Shown piece by piece: positions 33,870 through 41,944 of a stretch of DNA of 64,000 bases. Location: contig QFQP01000006.1 in assembly GCA_003243425.1 (NCBI GenBank), positions 124,001-188,000 of the forward strand, read 5' to 3'. A program made the position numbers and the translations under genes. A model generated the notes under the pieces. The model was given only the letters and a program-made list of their open reading frames with translations. It ran no database searches and was not told where the DNA came from. The DNA is from Archangium gephyra (GTDB taxonomy: Bacteria > Myxococcota > Myxococcia > Myxococcales > Myxococcaceae). Position 1 is the stretch's first letter. Every line of letters begins with the position of its first letter.

Positions 33870-35099
33870 TCAGTCGAGGTTCGCGCCTTCGTCGACCCAG
33901 CGGCCCAGCACTTCACGCTCTTCATCGGCCATGCCCGTCTTGTTGATGAACGGCATGGTGCGGTTGACGAACACGCGCTCCTTGATGCGCGGCGCGAGCG
34001 TCTGAATCTGCGCGGGCGTGTCGAACATCACGTTGTTCGGCGCGACCGGAAACATGGGCTCGGTGGTCTTCGCCGCGTGGCACGAGCTGCAGCGCTCCTT
34101 GATGATGCCCTGCACCTGCGAGAAGCGAACGGGCTCCCGGCTCGGGGGCTGGAGGTTCTCGGCCACCACGGCCTGCGGCGGTGCCACTTCACGGCGCGCG
34201 GTCAGCACGAACAACAACGTCACCGCGACCGCCGCAATCACCACGATGGGCCCCAGCCACGAAGCCGTGCGCTTCATCGTGAAGCGGATGTTCATGAAGT
34301 GGCGGATGCCCGCGCCCGCGAACATCAACACGAACAAGATGAGCCAGTTGAGCTTGTGGCCGTACGTGCTCGGGAAGTGGTTGCTCAACATGATGAAGAG
34401 CAACGGGAAGGTCATGTAGTTGTTGTGAATGCTGCGCTGCTTGGCCTTCTTGTTGAGCGCGAAGTCCTGCTCCTGACCCGACTCGGTCGCGGCCACGAGC
34501 TTGCGCTGTGAAGGCACGATGACCATCCACACGTTGCCCGTCATCACGCTGCCCAGCAGCACGCCCACGTGCAGGTACGCCGCGCGGCCCGAGAACACCT
34601 GCGTGTAGAAGACCGTCAGGGCCAGCAGCATGGCGAGGCTCAACAGGCCTGCGACCGTTGGCTGCGAAGGCCCGAGCACTCGCCACGACAGGTCGTAGAC
34701 CAGCCACGCCGCAATCAGCGAACCCGCCGAGATGCTCACGGCCTGCGGCAGGCCCATTTCGCGCACCGAGGGGTCGATGAGGAAGGCGCCGCCGTTCATG
34801 TAATAGACGACCACCAGCAGGCCGATGCCCGAGGCCCAGGTGGTGAAGTTCTGCCACTTGAACCAGTGCAGCCGGGCCGGCATCTGCCCCGGCGCCAGCT
34901 GCTTCTTCTCCACCTCGTAGAAGCCCCCGGAGTGGACCATCCACATCTTGCCTTCGTAGCCAGGCTCGTTCGCGCGCTCGGGGGCCTTCTCGAGGTTGCG
35001 GTCGAGCCAGTTGAAGAGCATCGAGTTGCCGATCCACATGATGCCGGCAATCAGGTGGACCCAGCGGACGGTGAGATCGAGGAACTCGTGGAGACTCAC
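33870..35099 (-). CDS. puuD: Urate hydroxylase PuuD-type protein with C-terminal cytochrome c domain
   Basis: PuuD oxidises urate to 5-hydroxyisourate at the membrane and passes electrons to a fused cytochrome c. The 409-residue protein has a membrane domain of about eight helices starting LDLTVRWVHLIAGIMWIGNS, the PF06181 signature, with RSIHNNYMTFPLLFIMLSNH mid-chain. A C-terminal haem-binding domain has CSSCH at residues 337-341 and a candidate axial Met in NRTMPFIN. The GTG at 35099 was chosen because it starts right before the first conserved helix. No other purine-degradation gene is visible nearby, so it is isolated. Confidence 0.88.
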   Translation of the reverse strand: MSLHEFLDLTVRWVHLIAGIMWIGNSMLFNWLDRNLEKAPERANEPGYEGKMWMVHSGGFYEVEKKQLAPGQMPARLHWFKWQNFTTWASGIGLLVVVYYMNGGAFLIDPSVREMGLPQAVSISAGSLIAAWLVYDLSWRVLGPSQPTVAGLLSLAMLLALTVFYTQVFSGRAAYLHVGVLLGSVMTGNVWMVIVPSQRKLVAATESGQEQDFALNKKAKQRSIHNNYMTFPLLFIMLSNHFPSTYGHKLNWLILFVLMFAGAGIRHFMNIRFTMKRTASWLGPIVVIAAVAVTLLFVLTARREVAPPQAVVAENLQPPSREPVRFSQVQGIIKERCSSCHAAKTTEPMFPVAPNNVMFDTPAQIQTLAPRIKERVFVNRTMPFINKTGMADEEREVLGRWVDEGANLD

Positions 35100-35145
35100 G
35101 GCGCGCGAATGTACCCGGGCGCGCTCGTGACGCAGCCACAGAACG

Positions 35146-38100
35146 TCAGAAGCAGGCCGTGCGGTACCCGACGACGATGTCGGCGCCGGCCGGGGGCGGC
35201 GTGGTGAACACCACCGCATTGTTGGCAGCGTCGAGCCGCCAACCGCTGCTCATGGTGTTGCCGTTGACCGTCACCGTGACGTCGCCCATCGAACGAGGCG
35301 AACCCGTCAGCGAGAACGACTTGCGTGCGCTGAACACCGACTCGCTCACGTTGGTCAGCTCGCGCGCCCAGTCGTTGGTGCAGATGTCGGCGCGCGCGCC
35401 GTTGGTCGCGGTGACGATGCTCGCGTAACGGCCGTCGTCGATGCCTTCGATGGAGCACGACGCGCTCGCCGCAGAAAAAGGGCCCACCACCGACACGTTC
35501 ACCAGCTCGGGGAGGTTGTTCTTGAGGCCACGCAACGTCGACACGTACTGGTTCACCGTGCCCTGCGACTGCTCGATGGCGTCGGTGACCAGCACCACCG
35601 CCAGCGCTGCGTCGTCACGCAGGAAGCCGGCGTTGAGCCCCGAGCGGTTGGGCTCGGTGACCGCGGCCTGCATGCACGCGAAGGGTTGCTCGTAGCCGCT
35701 GCCCGTCACCCCGACCTGAACGTTGCTGGCGAACACCGTGGCCACGTTGGGCGTGGAGGGCGTGAGCACCGCGGGCTGGCCCGGCGCGCCCGCGCGCAAC
35801 ACGCCTCGCTGCGCGAAGAGGTCGGTGGTGGTCACGCCGATCTGCCAGTCGCCCGCGCCCTGCGTGGCGCCGCTGATGAACGACATGAAGTTGCTGGCCA
35901 GCGCCTGCTGCTCGTCGGCCATCGAGCACGAGTCGTCGATGACGAAGAGAATGTCGACCTTCGCCGTCGACTGCTCGAAGGTGTCCGACTGGAAGCCGAC
36001 GGGGTCGCTCACCACGCGCAGCGCGACGCCCTCCTGCACCGCTTCTCCCGACTGCACGGTGTCGAAGAGCATCGTCGTTGAGAAGCTGCCGGTGGTGGTC
36101 GGCGCGGCGGCCACCAGCATCGTGGCCGACTGCGCGGGCTGCAGGCTGATGGGCCCGTTGGTGAACGGCGACGCGGTGAAGCGGTAGGGCGCCGGCGGCG
36201 TGGCGGGCGCCACGCTGATGGGCACACCACACGTGTTGTAGACGGTGACCGGTTTGCTGGCCGACGTGCAGTTCTGCTGCACCACGCCGAAGTCGAGCAG
36301 GGGAGGGTCGACCAGCAGACACCGGCTGACCTGGAGGTCGACGGGCAGTTGGCGCGCCGCGCCGCTGTTGCCGATGTTGAAGCGCAGCGTGCCGCGCAGG
36401 TAGCTCCCCACGGCTGCGTCGGCCGGCACCAGCGCGGTGACGATGATGGGCTGCTGCCGCCCGGCGGGAATCAGCAGCGCTGCGCTCGAGGGCTCGGTCA
36501 CGCGGAACGCGAGGTTCGACCCGGGCGCCATCTCGATGCCGCTGATGAGGCACTGGTTGCCCGACACGGTGCTTTCGTTCTTCACCAGCAGCGTGCGCGT
36601 GAGGCTGGCGCCGCGCGGCGCCGCGCCGAAGTTGGCGCCTTCAGGAGCCACCGTCACCGTGCAGTTCTCGGGCTGTCGTGGCGAGGCCGTCATGGCGATG
36701 CGGAGCACCGGCTCCTTGCTGTCGTTGGAATAGATGAGGAGGTCGGCGCGGCGCTCGTTGGCGTTGGTGGGCGCCAGCGTCACCTCGAACTCCAGGAGGT
36801 TCTGCCCGGCGATGGCGGGCACACCCTTCGCTGCGTCGTAGGTGCTGATGAGGCCGACCGAGAACTCGCTGGCCCGCGTGGCGTTGTTGGTGGGCACCAC
36901 CGCGAACCACGGCAGCGAACCGTCGCGGCCCAGGAACAGATTGTGCGACGTGTCTCCGGGCGCAGGTGGCGCGGTGCCCACGTTCTGAACGATGAGCCGG
37001 CGGCGGGTGAGCGCGGTGCCCGTCGAGTTGTACGGCACGCCTCCGAACTGGAACGGCGTGGGCGCGGCGACGATGCGCGGGCCACCGCCGATGCAGTCGA
37101 GGCCGATGCGCGCGGGCGTGACCGGCGTGGTCCCGATGTCGATGGTGAGCACGTCGGTCATCGGGCCCAGCGTCGACGGCCGGCACGACACCGACACCGT
37201 GGCGCTGCCGTTGGCCGGCAACACCGCGGGCGCGTTCATTTCGACCAGGAAGTTCTGCGGCGCGAGGGTGGTGCTCAGCGGCAGGTCGACGTTGGAGCGG
37301 TTGGTGAGCGTCACCGTGCGCGTCGACGAATCGTTGAGCGGCACGCGGCCGAAGTTGATGCGTTGCGGAGACCACGCCAGCGCGGTGTCGTCACCGCTGC
37401 CACGAAGGGTCACCGTGCCTTCGGGGCACAGCTCACCGCGCTTGAGCGTGAACGTCGCCTCGTAGGCGCGCGTGTCGAGCGGTGAGAAGCGCAGCGGCAG
37501 GTCGGCCGAGCCTTCGGCGGGAATCTCGAACGAGGCGCTGCCTTCGAGCGAGAAGACCGCGTCACCACCGGTGATGGCGCCGACGGTGGCGCTCGACGGC
37601 AGCGGCGCGCCGTTGGTGAGGGTGACGCGCTTGATGACCGCGTGGTTGAGCGGCACCGCGCCGAAGTCGACCAGCGTCGGCACGTAGCAATCGCGCGCGA
37701 CCGCGGTGGCGACCACCGTGAGGTGAATGGTGTTGGTGGCGGCCGACGTGCCTTCCAGCGTGAGCGTGAAGCGCGCGGTGTGCGTCACCTCGGCCGTCGA
37801 CGGGTCGAGCGCCTGGGGCGCGCGGAAGAGCAGCGAGAGCGTGGCGTCGGCGTTGCCTTCCACGGCGAGGCCCACGGCGTCTTCGAGCTGGAGGCTGTCG
37901 TCGCCTTCGTCGCGCGTGACCGAGACGATGGTGGCGCTCTCGAGGCCGATGTTGCGCACCTGCACGGCCGACCGACCTTCGGTCAACATGAACACCGGCG
38001 GCGCGGTGACCGTGGCGTCGGTGAGCAGCTTTTCACCAGCGCCATCGGGCACCACGAAGACCAGCTCGCCGTAACGCGCGGTGACGCCGCCACCGTCGCA

Positions 38101-38151
38101 ACGACAGCCTGCGACGCCCAATAGAAAGAGGAGGAGCCCCGCGCGTCTCAT
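35146..38151 (-). CDS. Choice-of-anchor-D (ASH) surface lipoprotein with a vWA-like domain
   Basis: This 1001-residue lipoprotein starts MRRAGLLLFLLGVAGCRCDG. Residues 30-710 contain about six ASH-type beta-sandwich units with repeated LVDFGAVPLNHAVIKRVTLT-like and RINFGRVPLNDSSTRTVTLT-like segments. From about residue 731 a von Willebrand factor A-like domain follows: KVDILFVIDDSCSMADEQ with the metal-site D739-x-S741-x-S743, then GLNAGFLRDDAALAVVLVTD. The C terminus is a short beta domain ending VVGYRTACF. The likely role is metal-dependent adhesion at the cell surface. The gene at 23237-26179 is a diverged paralogue. Its start was chosen at the signal peptide. Confidence 0.82.
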   Translation of the reverse strand: MRRAGLLLFLLGVAGCRCDGGGVTARYGELVFVVPDGAGEKLLTDATVTAPPVFMLTEGRSAVQVRNIGLESATIVSVTRDEGDDSLQLEDAVGLAVEGNADATLSLLFRAPQALDPSTAEVTHTARFTLTLEGTSAATNTIHLTVVATAVARDCYVPTLVDFGAVPLNHAVIKRVTLTNGAPLPSSATVGAITGGDAVFSLEGSASFEIPAEGSADLPLRFSPLDTRAYEATFTLKRGELCPEGTVTLRGSGDDTALAWSPQRINFGRVPLNDSSTRTVTLTNRSNVDLPLSTTLAPQNFLVEMNAPAVLPANGSATVSVSCRPSTLGPMTDVLTIDIGTTPVTPARIGLDCIGGGPRIVAAPTPFQFGGVPYNSTGTALTRRRLIVQNVGTAPPAPGDTSHNLFLGRDGSLPWFAVVPTNNATRASEFSVGLISTYDAAKGVPAIAGQNLLEFEVTLAPTNANERRADLLIYSNDSKEPVLRIAMTASPRQPENCTVTVAPEGANFGAAPRGASLTRTLLVKNESTVSGNQCLISGIEMAPGSNLAFRVTEPSSAALLIPAGRQQPIIVTALVPADAAVGSYLRGTLRFNIGNSGAARQLPVDLQVSRCLLVDPPLLDFGVVQQNCTSASKPVTVYNTCGVPISVAPATPPAPYRFTASPFTNGPISLQPAQSATMLVAAAPTTTGSFSTTMLFDTVQSGEAVQEGVALRVVSDPVGFQSDTFEQSTAKVDILFVIDDSCSMADEQQALASNFMSFISGATQGAGDWQIGVTTTDLFAQRGVLRAGAPGQPAVLTPSTPNVATVFASNVQVGVTGSGYEQPFACMQAAVTEPNRSGLNAGFLRDDAALAVVLVTDAIEQSQGTVNQYVSTLRGLKNNLPELVNVSVVGPFSAASASCSIEGIDDGRYASIVTATNGARADICTNDWARELTNVSESVFSARKSFSLTGSPRSMGDVTVTVNGNTMSSGWRLDAANNAVVFTTPPPAGADIVVGYRTACF

Positions 38152-38212
38152 GTCGGGGGAATACATCGCGGCGCGCGACGCCACGCCAGCGCAGTGCCAC
38201 ACTCCCCGGTCG

Positions 38213-38890
38213 ATGCGGTGGCTCGTGCTGTGTTTCCCCATGATGTTCTTCGTGGCCTGTGGCGAGCGGCCCTGCAGCGCGGCGACGTGCAGCGGGTGTT
38301 GTTCAGCAGGTGAGTGCGTGCCGGGTGACGCGCGCACGGCCTGCGGTGTGCGCGGCGCCGAGTGTTCCGTGTGCCGTTCGGTCGAGCAGTGCGTGGCCGC
38401 GAAGTGTGAGCCCCTGCCGCCTGGGCCCGATGCAGGGGTCCCCGACAGCGGCACGGTCACCACCTGCGCGTGCATGTCGGCCTGTTGCACGCCCGACGGC
38501 CGGTGTGCGGGGAACAACTCCATCGACGCCTGTGGGCCCGCGCGGACCTTCTGTGGCACGTGCGCCGCCGACCAACGCTGCGAAGCCGGTGTGTGCGTGA
38601 TGGGGGCGTGCGCCGGGTGTCTGTCGCCGCTGGGCGCGTGCTTCGACGGCCGTGAAGACCGCACCTGCGGCCGCGACGGAGGCATCTGTCAGACGTGCGA
38701 GGTCGGCCAGCGCTGCGTCAACGGCGCGTGTGAATTCACCGCGTGCAACGCCACCAACTGCCGCTTCGGCTGCTGCATGCCGGACAAGCGCTGCGAGCTT
38801 TCACCCAGCGAGCGGGCCTGTGGCGTCAACGGCGACGCGTGTCGGACGTGCGCCGGTACGCAGCAGTGCATCGCCGGGCTGTGCCAGTGA
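38213..38890 (+). CDS. Cys-rich lipoprotein
   Basis: The 225-residue product begins with a signal peptide ending in the lipobox-like MMFFVACGE. Over thirty Cys residues follow in repeated knots such as TCSGCCSAGECVPGD, ACMSACCTPDGRC, GCLSPLGACFDG and NCRFGCCMPDKRC, separated by a short PDAGVPDSG linker. The pattern resembles extracellular EGF-like or stigma-type Cys-rich modules, and related architecture occurs in the lipoprotein at 29228. It is divergent from the ASH/vWA lipoprotein gene across only 61 bases, so the two may be co-regulated. Confidence 0.65.
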   Translation: MRWLVLCFPMMFFVACGERPCSAATCSGCCSAGECVPGDARTACGVRGAECSVCRSVEQCVAAKCEPLPPGPDAGVPDSGTVTTCACMSACCTPDGRCAGNNSIDACGPARTFCGTCAADQRCEAGVCVMGACAGCLSPLGACFDGREDRTCGRDGGICQTCEVGQRCVNGACEFTACNATNCRFGCCMPDKRCELSPSERACGVNGDACRTCAGTQQCIAGLCQ

Positions 38891-38939
38891 GCCCCACGCG
38901 CGTCGAACGCGCACCCTCACCTCGCACGACGGCGCGCCA

Positions 38940-39488
38940 TCAGAACGTGCCGTAGACCCCGTTGGGCGCGAGGTTGAACGACACGGTGCCGGTCTTCGGC
39001 TTCGCGTTGGGCGTGGTGAGCTCGAGCAGCGTGACGGCCGCCCCGGCTGCGGGCAACGAGCCGGCAGCGGCGACGAGAATGGCGCCGACGGGTTGCCCCG
39101 GGTCGACCGCCACGGCGATGCCCGCTGCCACGCCCATCATCGCGGCGCTCCCGAGGAACGCGAGGATGATCTCCCCGTTGCCTCCCAGGGCCTGATGAAT
39201 GCTGAAGGCCACCCCGGCGACCAGCAGCGCGCTCAACGCCGCCGTCGCGAACGTGGGCTCGAAGGCCGAGTTCTGCCCGGTGAGCAGCAACGCGATGCCC
39301 AGGCCCGCGCCGCCCGCGAGCGTGCCACCACCGATGCCGAGGCCGATTCGCAGCTCGGGTGAAGGCGGTGGCTTCGTCGGCGCAGGCGGTACGTACGTCG
39401 ACTCAGGCGGAGGCTCCGGTTCAGGCAACGGCATGGGCGGCGGGGGCTCGACCTGACCGAGAGCCAGCACGAGCGCGAGCGTCAGCAT
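38940..39488 (-). CDS. Hypothetical membrane protein with Pro-rich N terminus
   Basis: This 182-residue protein has a signal-like start (MLTLALVLALGQVEPPPPMP), a Pro/Glu-rich linker of about 30 residues and four or so Gly/Ala-rich hydrophobic helices (for example GLGIGGGTLAGGAGLGIALLL and ATAALSALLVAGVAFSI). It ends TVSFNLAPNGVYGTF, an ending common in short myxobacterial membrane proteins. No family was recognised. It converges with the Cys-rich lipoprotein gene and is followed by the Bcr/CflA gene upstream on the same strand. Confidence 0.6.
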   Translation of the reverse strand: MLTLALVLALGQVEPPPPMPLPEPEPPPESTYVPPAPTKPPPSPELRIGLGIGGGTLAGGAGLGIALLLTGQNSAFEPTFATAALSALLVAGVAFSIHQALGGNGEIILAFLGSAAMMGVAAGIAVAVDPGQPVGAILVAAAGSLPAAGAAVTLLELTTPNAKPKTGTVSFNLAPNGVYGTF

Positions 39489-39529
39489 GCCGTCACTCTA
39501 AGACCGGCGCCCGCCGGCACCGCCATTTT

Positions 39530-40720
39530 TCACGCCGGGGCGCGGCGCCCGAAAAGCAGCATCACGAACGCAAGCGCTGCGCCCAGCAGCATCATGCCCG
39601 TCATCGGCATCGGGGTGCCGTTGGCCAGCCGGGCGACGAGGGCGCTCGCGGCCGCCGACACGCCGAACTGCAACGAGCCCATGGTGGCCGACGCCAGCCC
39701 GGCACGCCGGGCGTGCTTGTCCAACGCGAGCGCCACCAGGTTGGCAAACACCAGGCCCTGCAGCGAGATGAAGACGAACAGCAGCGCCTCGATGGCGAAC
39801 AACGACGGCGCAAATTTCGCGACCAGCACCAACGCGACGCTCGTCACCAACAAGGCCGTGATGGCGACGCTGCCGATGCGCAGCGGCGTGGCGCGCTTGA
39901 GCAACACCCGGTTCCACTGGCTCATCGCGATGAGGCCGGCGGCGTTGAGCGCGAAGCACGCGGAATAGACGAGCGGCGTGGCGCCGAGCTGCTGCATCAA
40001 CACGTCGGGCGAGCCCGAAATGTACGAGAACATGCCGGCCTGCGACGCGCCCGTGGCGAAGGTGAAGGCCACGAAGCGCCAGTCGCTGAAGAGCGCCTTC
40101 AAGACCACGCCGAAGCCTTCGGGCGCGTGTGACGGCCGCGTTTCGGGAATCGAGCGGTGGGCAATCACCGCCAACGCCACGCCCGCGAAGGTCAGCAGCA
40201 CGAAGACCGCGCGCCAGCTGGCCAGCTCCAGCAGCAGACCTCCGAGCGGCGGCGCCAGCACCGGCGCCACGCCCATCACCAGCATGATGAGCGACATCAC
40301 ACGCGCGATCTCAGCGCCGCTCCACAGGTCGCGCACCAGCGTTCGCGTGATGACCATGCTCGCCGCGCCGCCGATGCCTTGCAGCAGCCGCGCGCCGGCC
40401 AGCATCGGCAACGACGTGGCCGCGCCGCACAGCACGCTGCCCACGGCATAGAAGAGCAGCCCGGTGATGAGCGGCGGGCGGCGGCCGAGGCGATCTGCGA
40501 GCGTGACCCACACCAGCTGCGCGCCCGCGAGCCCGAGGAAATATGTCGACAGGGTGACCGCACCCGCGCCGGGCGCCGCGCCCAACTGCCGTTCGATTTC
40601 GGGAAGACCGGGGAGATAGGCATCAATGGAGAGCGGACCGAGCGCGGTGAGCGCTCCCAGCACCACCACCAGCTTGTCCTTCGACGGCGCCTGCGCTTCT
40701 GCCTGCGACGACGAAATCAC
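39530..40720 (-). CDS. Bcr/CflA-family drug resistance MFS transporter
   Basis: This 396-residue, twelve-helix major facilitator protein has family features: LGALTALGPLSIDAYLPGLP in helix 1, then STYFLGLAGAQLVWVTLADR and LGRRPPLITGL in the helix 2-3 loop, and GGAASMVITRTLVRDL. The first helix with its Asp is typical of Bcr/CflA exporters of bicyclomycin, chloramphenicol or sulphonamides. Drug or metabolite specificity cannot be told from sequence. The GTG at 40720 was chosen because it puts about 15 polar residues before the first helix. It is divergent from the pilT-like gene. Confidence 0.87.
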   Translation of the reverse strand: MISSSQAEAQAPSKDKLVVVLGALTALGPLSIDAYLPGLPEIERQLGAAPGAGAVTLSTYFLGLAGAQLVWVTLADRLGRRPPLITGLLFYAVGSVLCGAATSLPMLAGARLLQGIGGAASMVITRTLVRDLWSGAEIARVMSLIMLVMGVAPVLAPPLGGLLLELASWRAVFVLLTFAGVALAVIAHRSIPETRPSHAPEGFGVVLKALFSDWRFVAFTFATGASQAGMFSYISGSPDVLMQQLGATPLVYSACFALNAAGLIAMSQWNRVLLKRATPLRIGSVAITALLVTSVALVLVAKFAPSLFAIEALLFVFISLQGLVFANLVALALDKHARRAGLASATMGSLQFGVSAAASALVARLANGTPMPMTGMMLLGAALAFVMLLFGRRAPA

Positions 40721-40800
40721 CGCCGCAGACTCACAGCGGCGTGACGGTGGCGCGAACGATCTTGAAACCGGGTCATGTTGCAGTCCGTAATGACCCGACC

Positions 40801-41877
40801 ATGGACGCGGCCACGATGAATCGGGTGCTGGAGTACGGGGTGAAGAACGGCGCATCAGACATTCACTTCCGGCCCGGCGAAGCGCCGACGTTTCGGGTGA
40901 CCGGTGAGCTGCGCGCGATGAAGGCCGACAAGTTGACCGCGCAGGCCACGCGGCAGATCGCGCTCAACCTCATCTCCGACGCCACCACGCAGGCGGGCCT
41001 CGACGAGATTCAGGAATACGACACCTCGTATTCCATCAATGGCCTGAGCCGCTTTCGCGTGAACGTCTACAAACAGCGCAGCGCGCTGGCCATCGTGCTC
41101 CGGGTGATCCCCAACGACGTGCCGACGCTCGAGACGCTCAAGCTGCCGCCGGTGGTCAAGCAGATCGCCAGCCACGAGCGCGGGTTGATTCTGGTCACCG
41201 GCGCCACCGGCTCGGGCAAGACCACCACGCTGGCGGCGATGCTCAACCACATCAACCAGACGCAGCCGGTGCACATCCTCACCATCGAAGACCCCATCGA
41301 GTACGTGCATCGCAGCGCGCGGGCGTCGATCTCTCAGCGTGAAGTGGGCCTCGACACCCAGGACTTCAGCGCCGCGTTGCGCTCGGCGTTGCGCCAGGAC
41401 CCCGACGTCATCTTCGTGGGCGAGCTGCGCGACTACGAGACGGTCGACATCGCACTCAAGGCCGCCGAGACGGGTCACCTCGTGCTCGCCACCGTGCACA
41501 CCACCGACGCGGTGAAGACCGTGGGCCGCCTTCTGTCGTTCTTCCCGGGCGACGAGCAGGCCTCAGTGCGCGCGCGCCTGGCCGAGACGTTGAGGGCCAC
41601 CGTTTCGCAGCGCCTGCTGCCGAGGATCGACGGGCGCGGCATGGCGCTGGCGATGGAGATCATGGTGACGACGCAGACGGTGCGTGAATACATCCTCGAC
41701 GCGGACCGCACCGGCTCGCTCAAGGACGTCATCGAGAAGGGCCGCACCACCTACGGCATGCAGTCCTTCGATCAGCACTTGTCTGATTTGTACCGCGCGC
41801 AGGAAGTGAAGCTCGAAGTGGCGCGGGCCGCGGCGTCGAACCCGGCCGACTTCGAGCGCGCGCTCAACTTCGAGTGA
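40801..41877 (+). CDS. pilT: PilT-family twitching motility ATPase
   Basis: PilT-type ATPases power type IV pilus retraction, the basis of myxobacterial S-motility. The 358-residue protein has an N-terminal PAS-like part (NGASDIHFRPGEAPTFRVTG), Walker A GATGSGKTTT at 134-143, an Asp box (LTIEDPIEYVH), a Walker B region ending VGELRD (206-211) and the His box TVHTTDA. The canonical PilT C-terminal AIRNLIRE motif is not apparent, so this may be a paralogue (PilU-like) rather than the main PilT. The ATG at 40801 gives the expected N terminus; a GTG at 40741 would add 20 residues. No other pil gene is nearby. Confidence 0.87.
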   Translation: MDAATMNRVLEYGVKNGASDIHFRPGEAPTFRVTGELRAMKADKLTAQATRQIALNLISDATTQAGLDEIQEYDTSYSINGLSRFRVNVYKQRSALAIVLRVIPNDVPTLETLKLPPVVKQIASHERGLILVTGATGSGKTTTLAAMLNHINQTQPVHILTIEDPIEYVHRSARASISQREVGLDTQDFSAALRSALRQDPDVIFVGELRDYETVDIALKAAETGHLVLATVHTTDAVKTVGRLLSFFPGDEQASVRARLAETLRATVSQRLLPRIDGRGMALAMEIMVTTQTVREYILDADRTGSLKDVIEKGRTTYGMQSFDQHLSDLYRAQEVKLEVARAAASNPADFERALNFE

Positions 41878-41944
41878 CCGTCGTCAGAGCGTCGGCACGG
41901 TGGGTGGCTGCCGTTACCGATTCCCACAGGTTCGCGCCGGTCGC

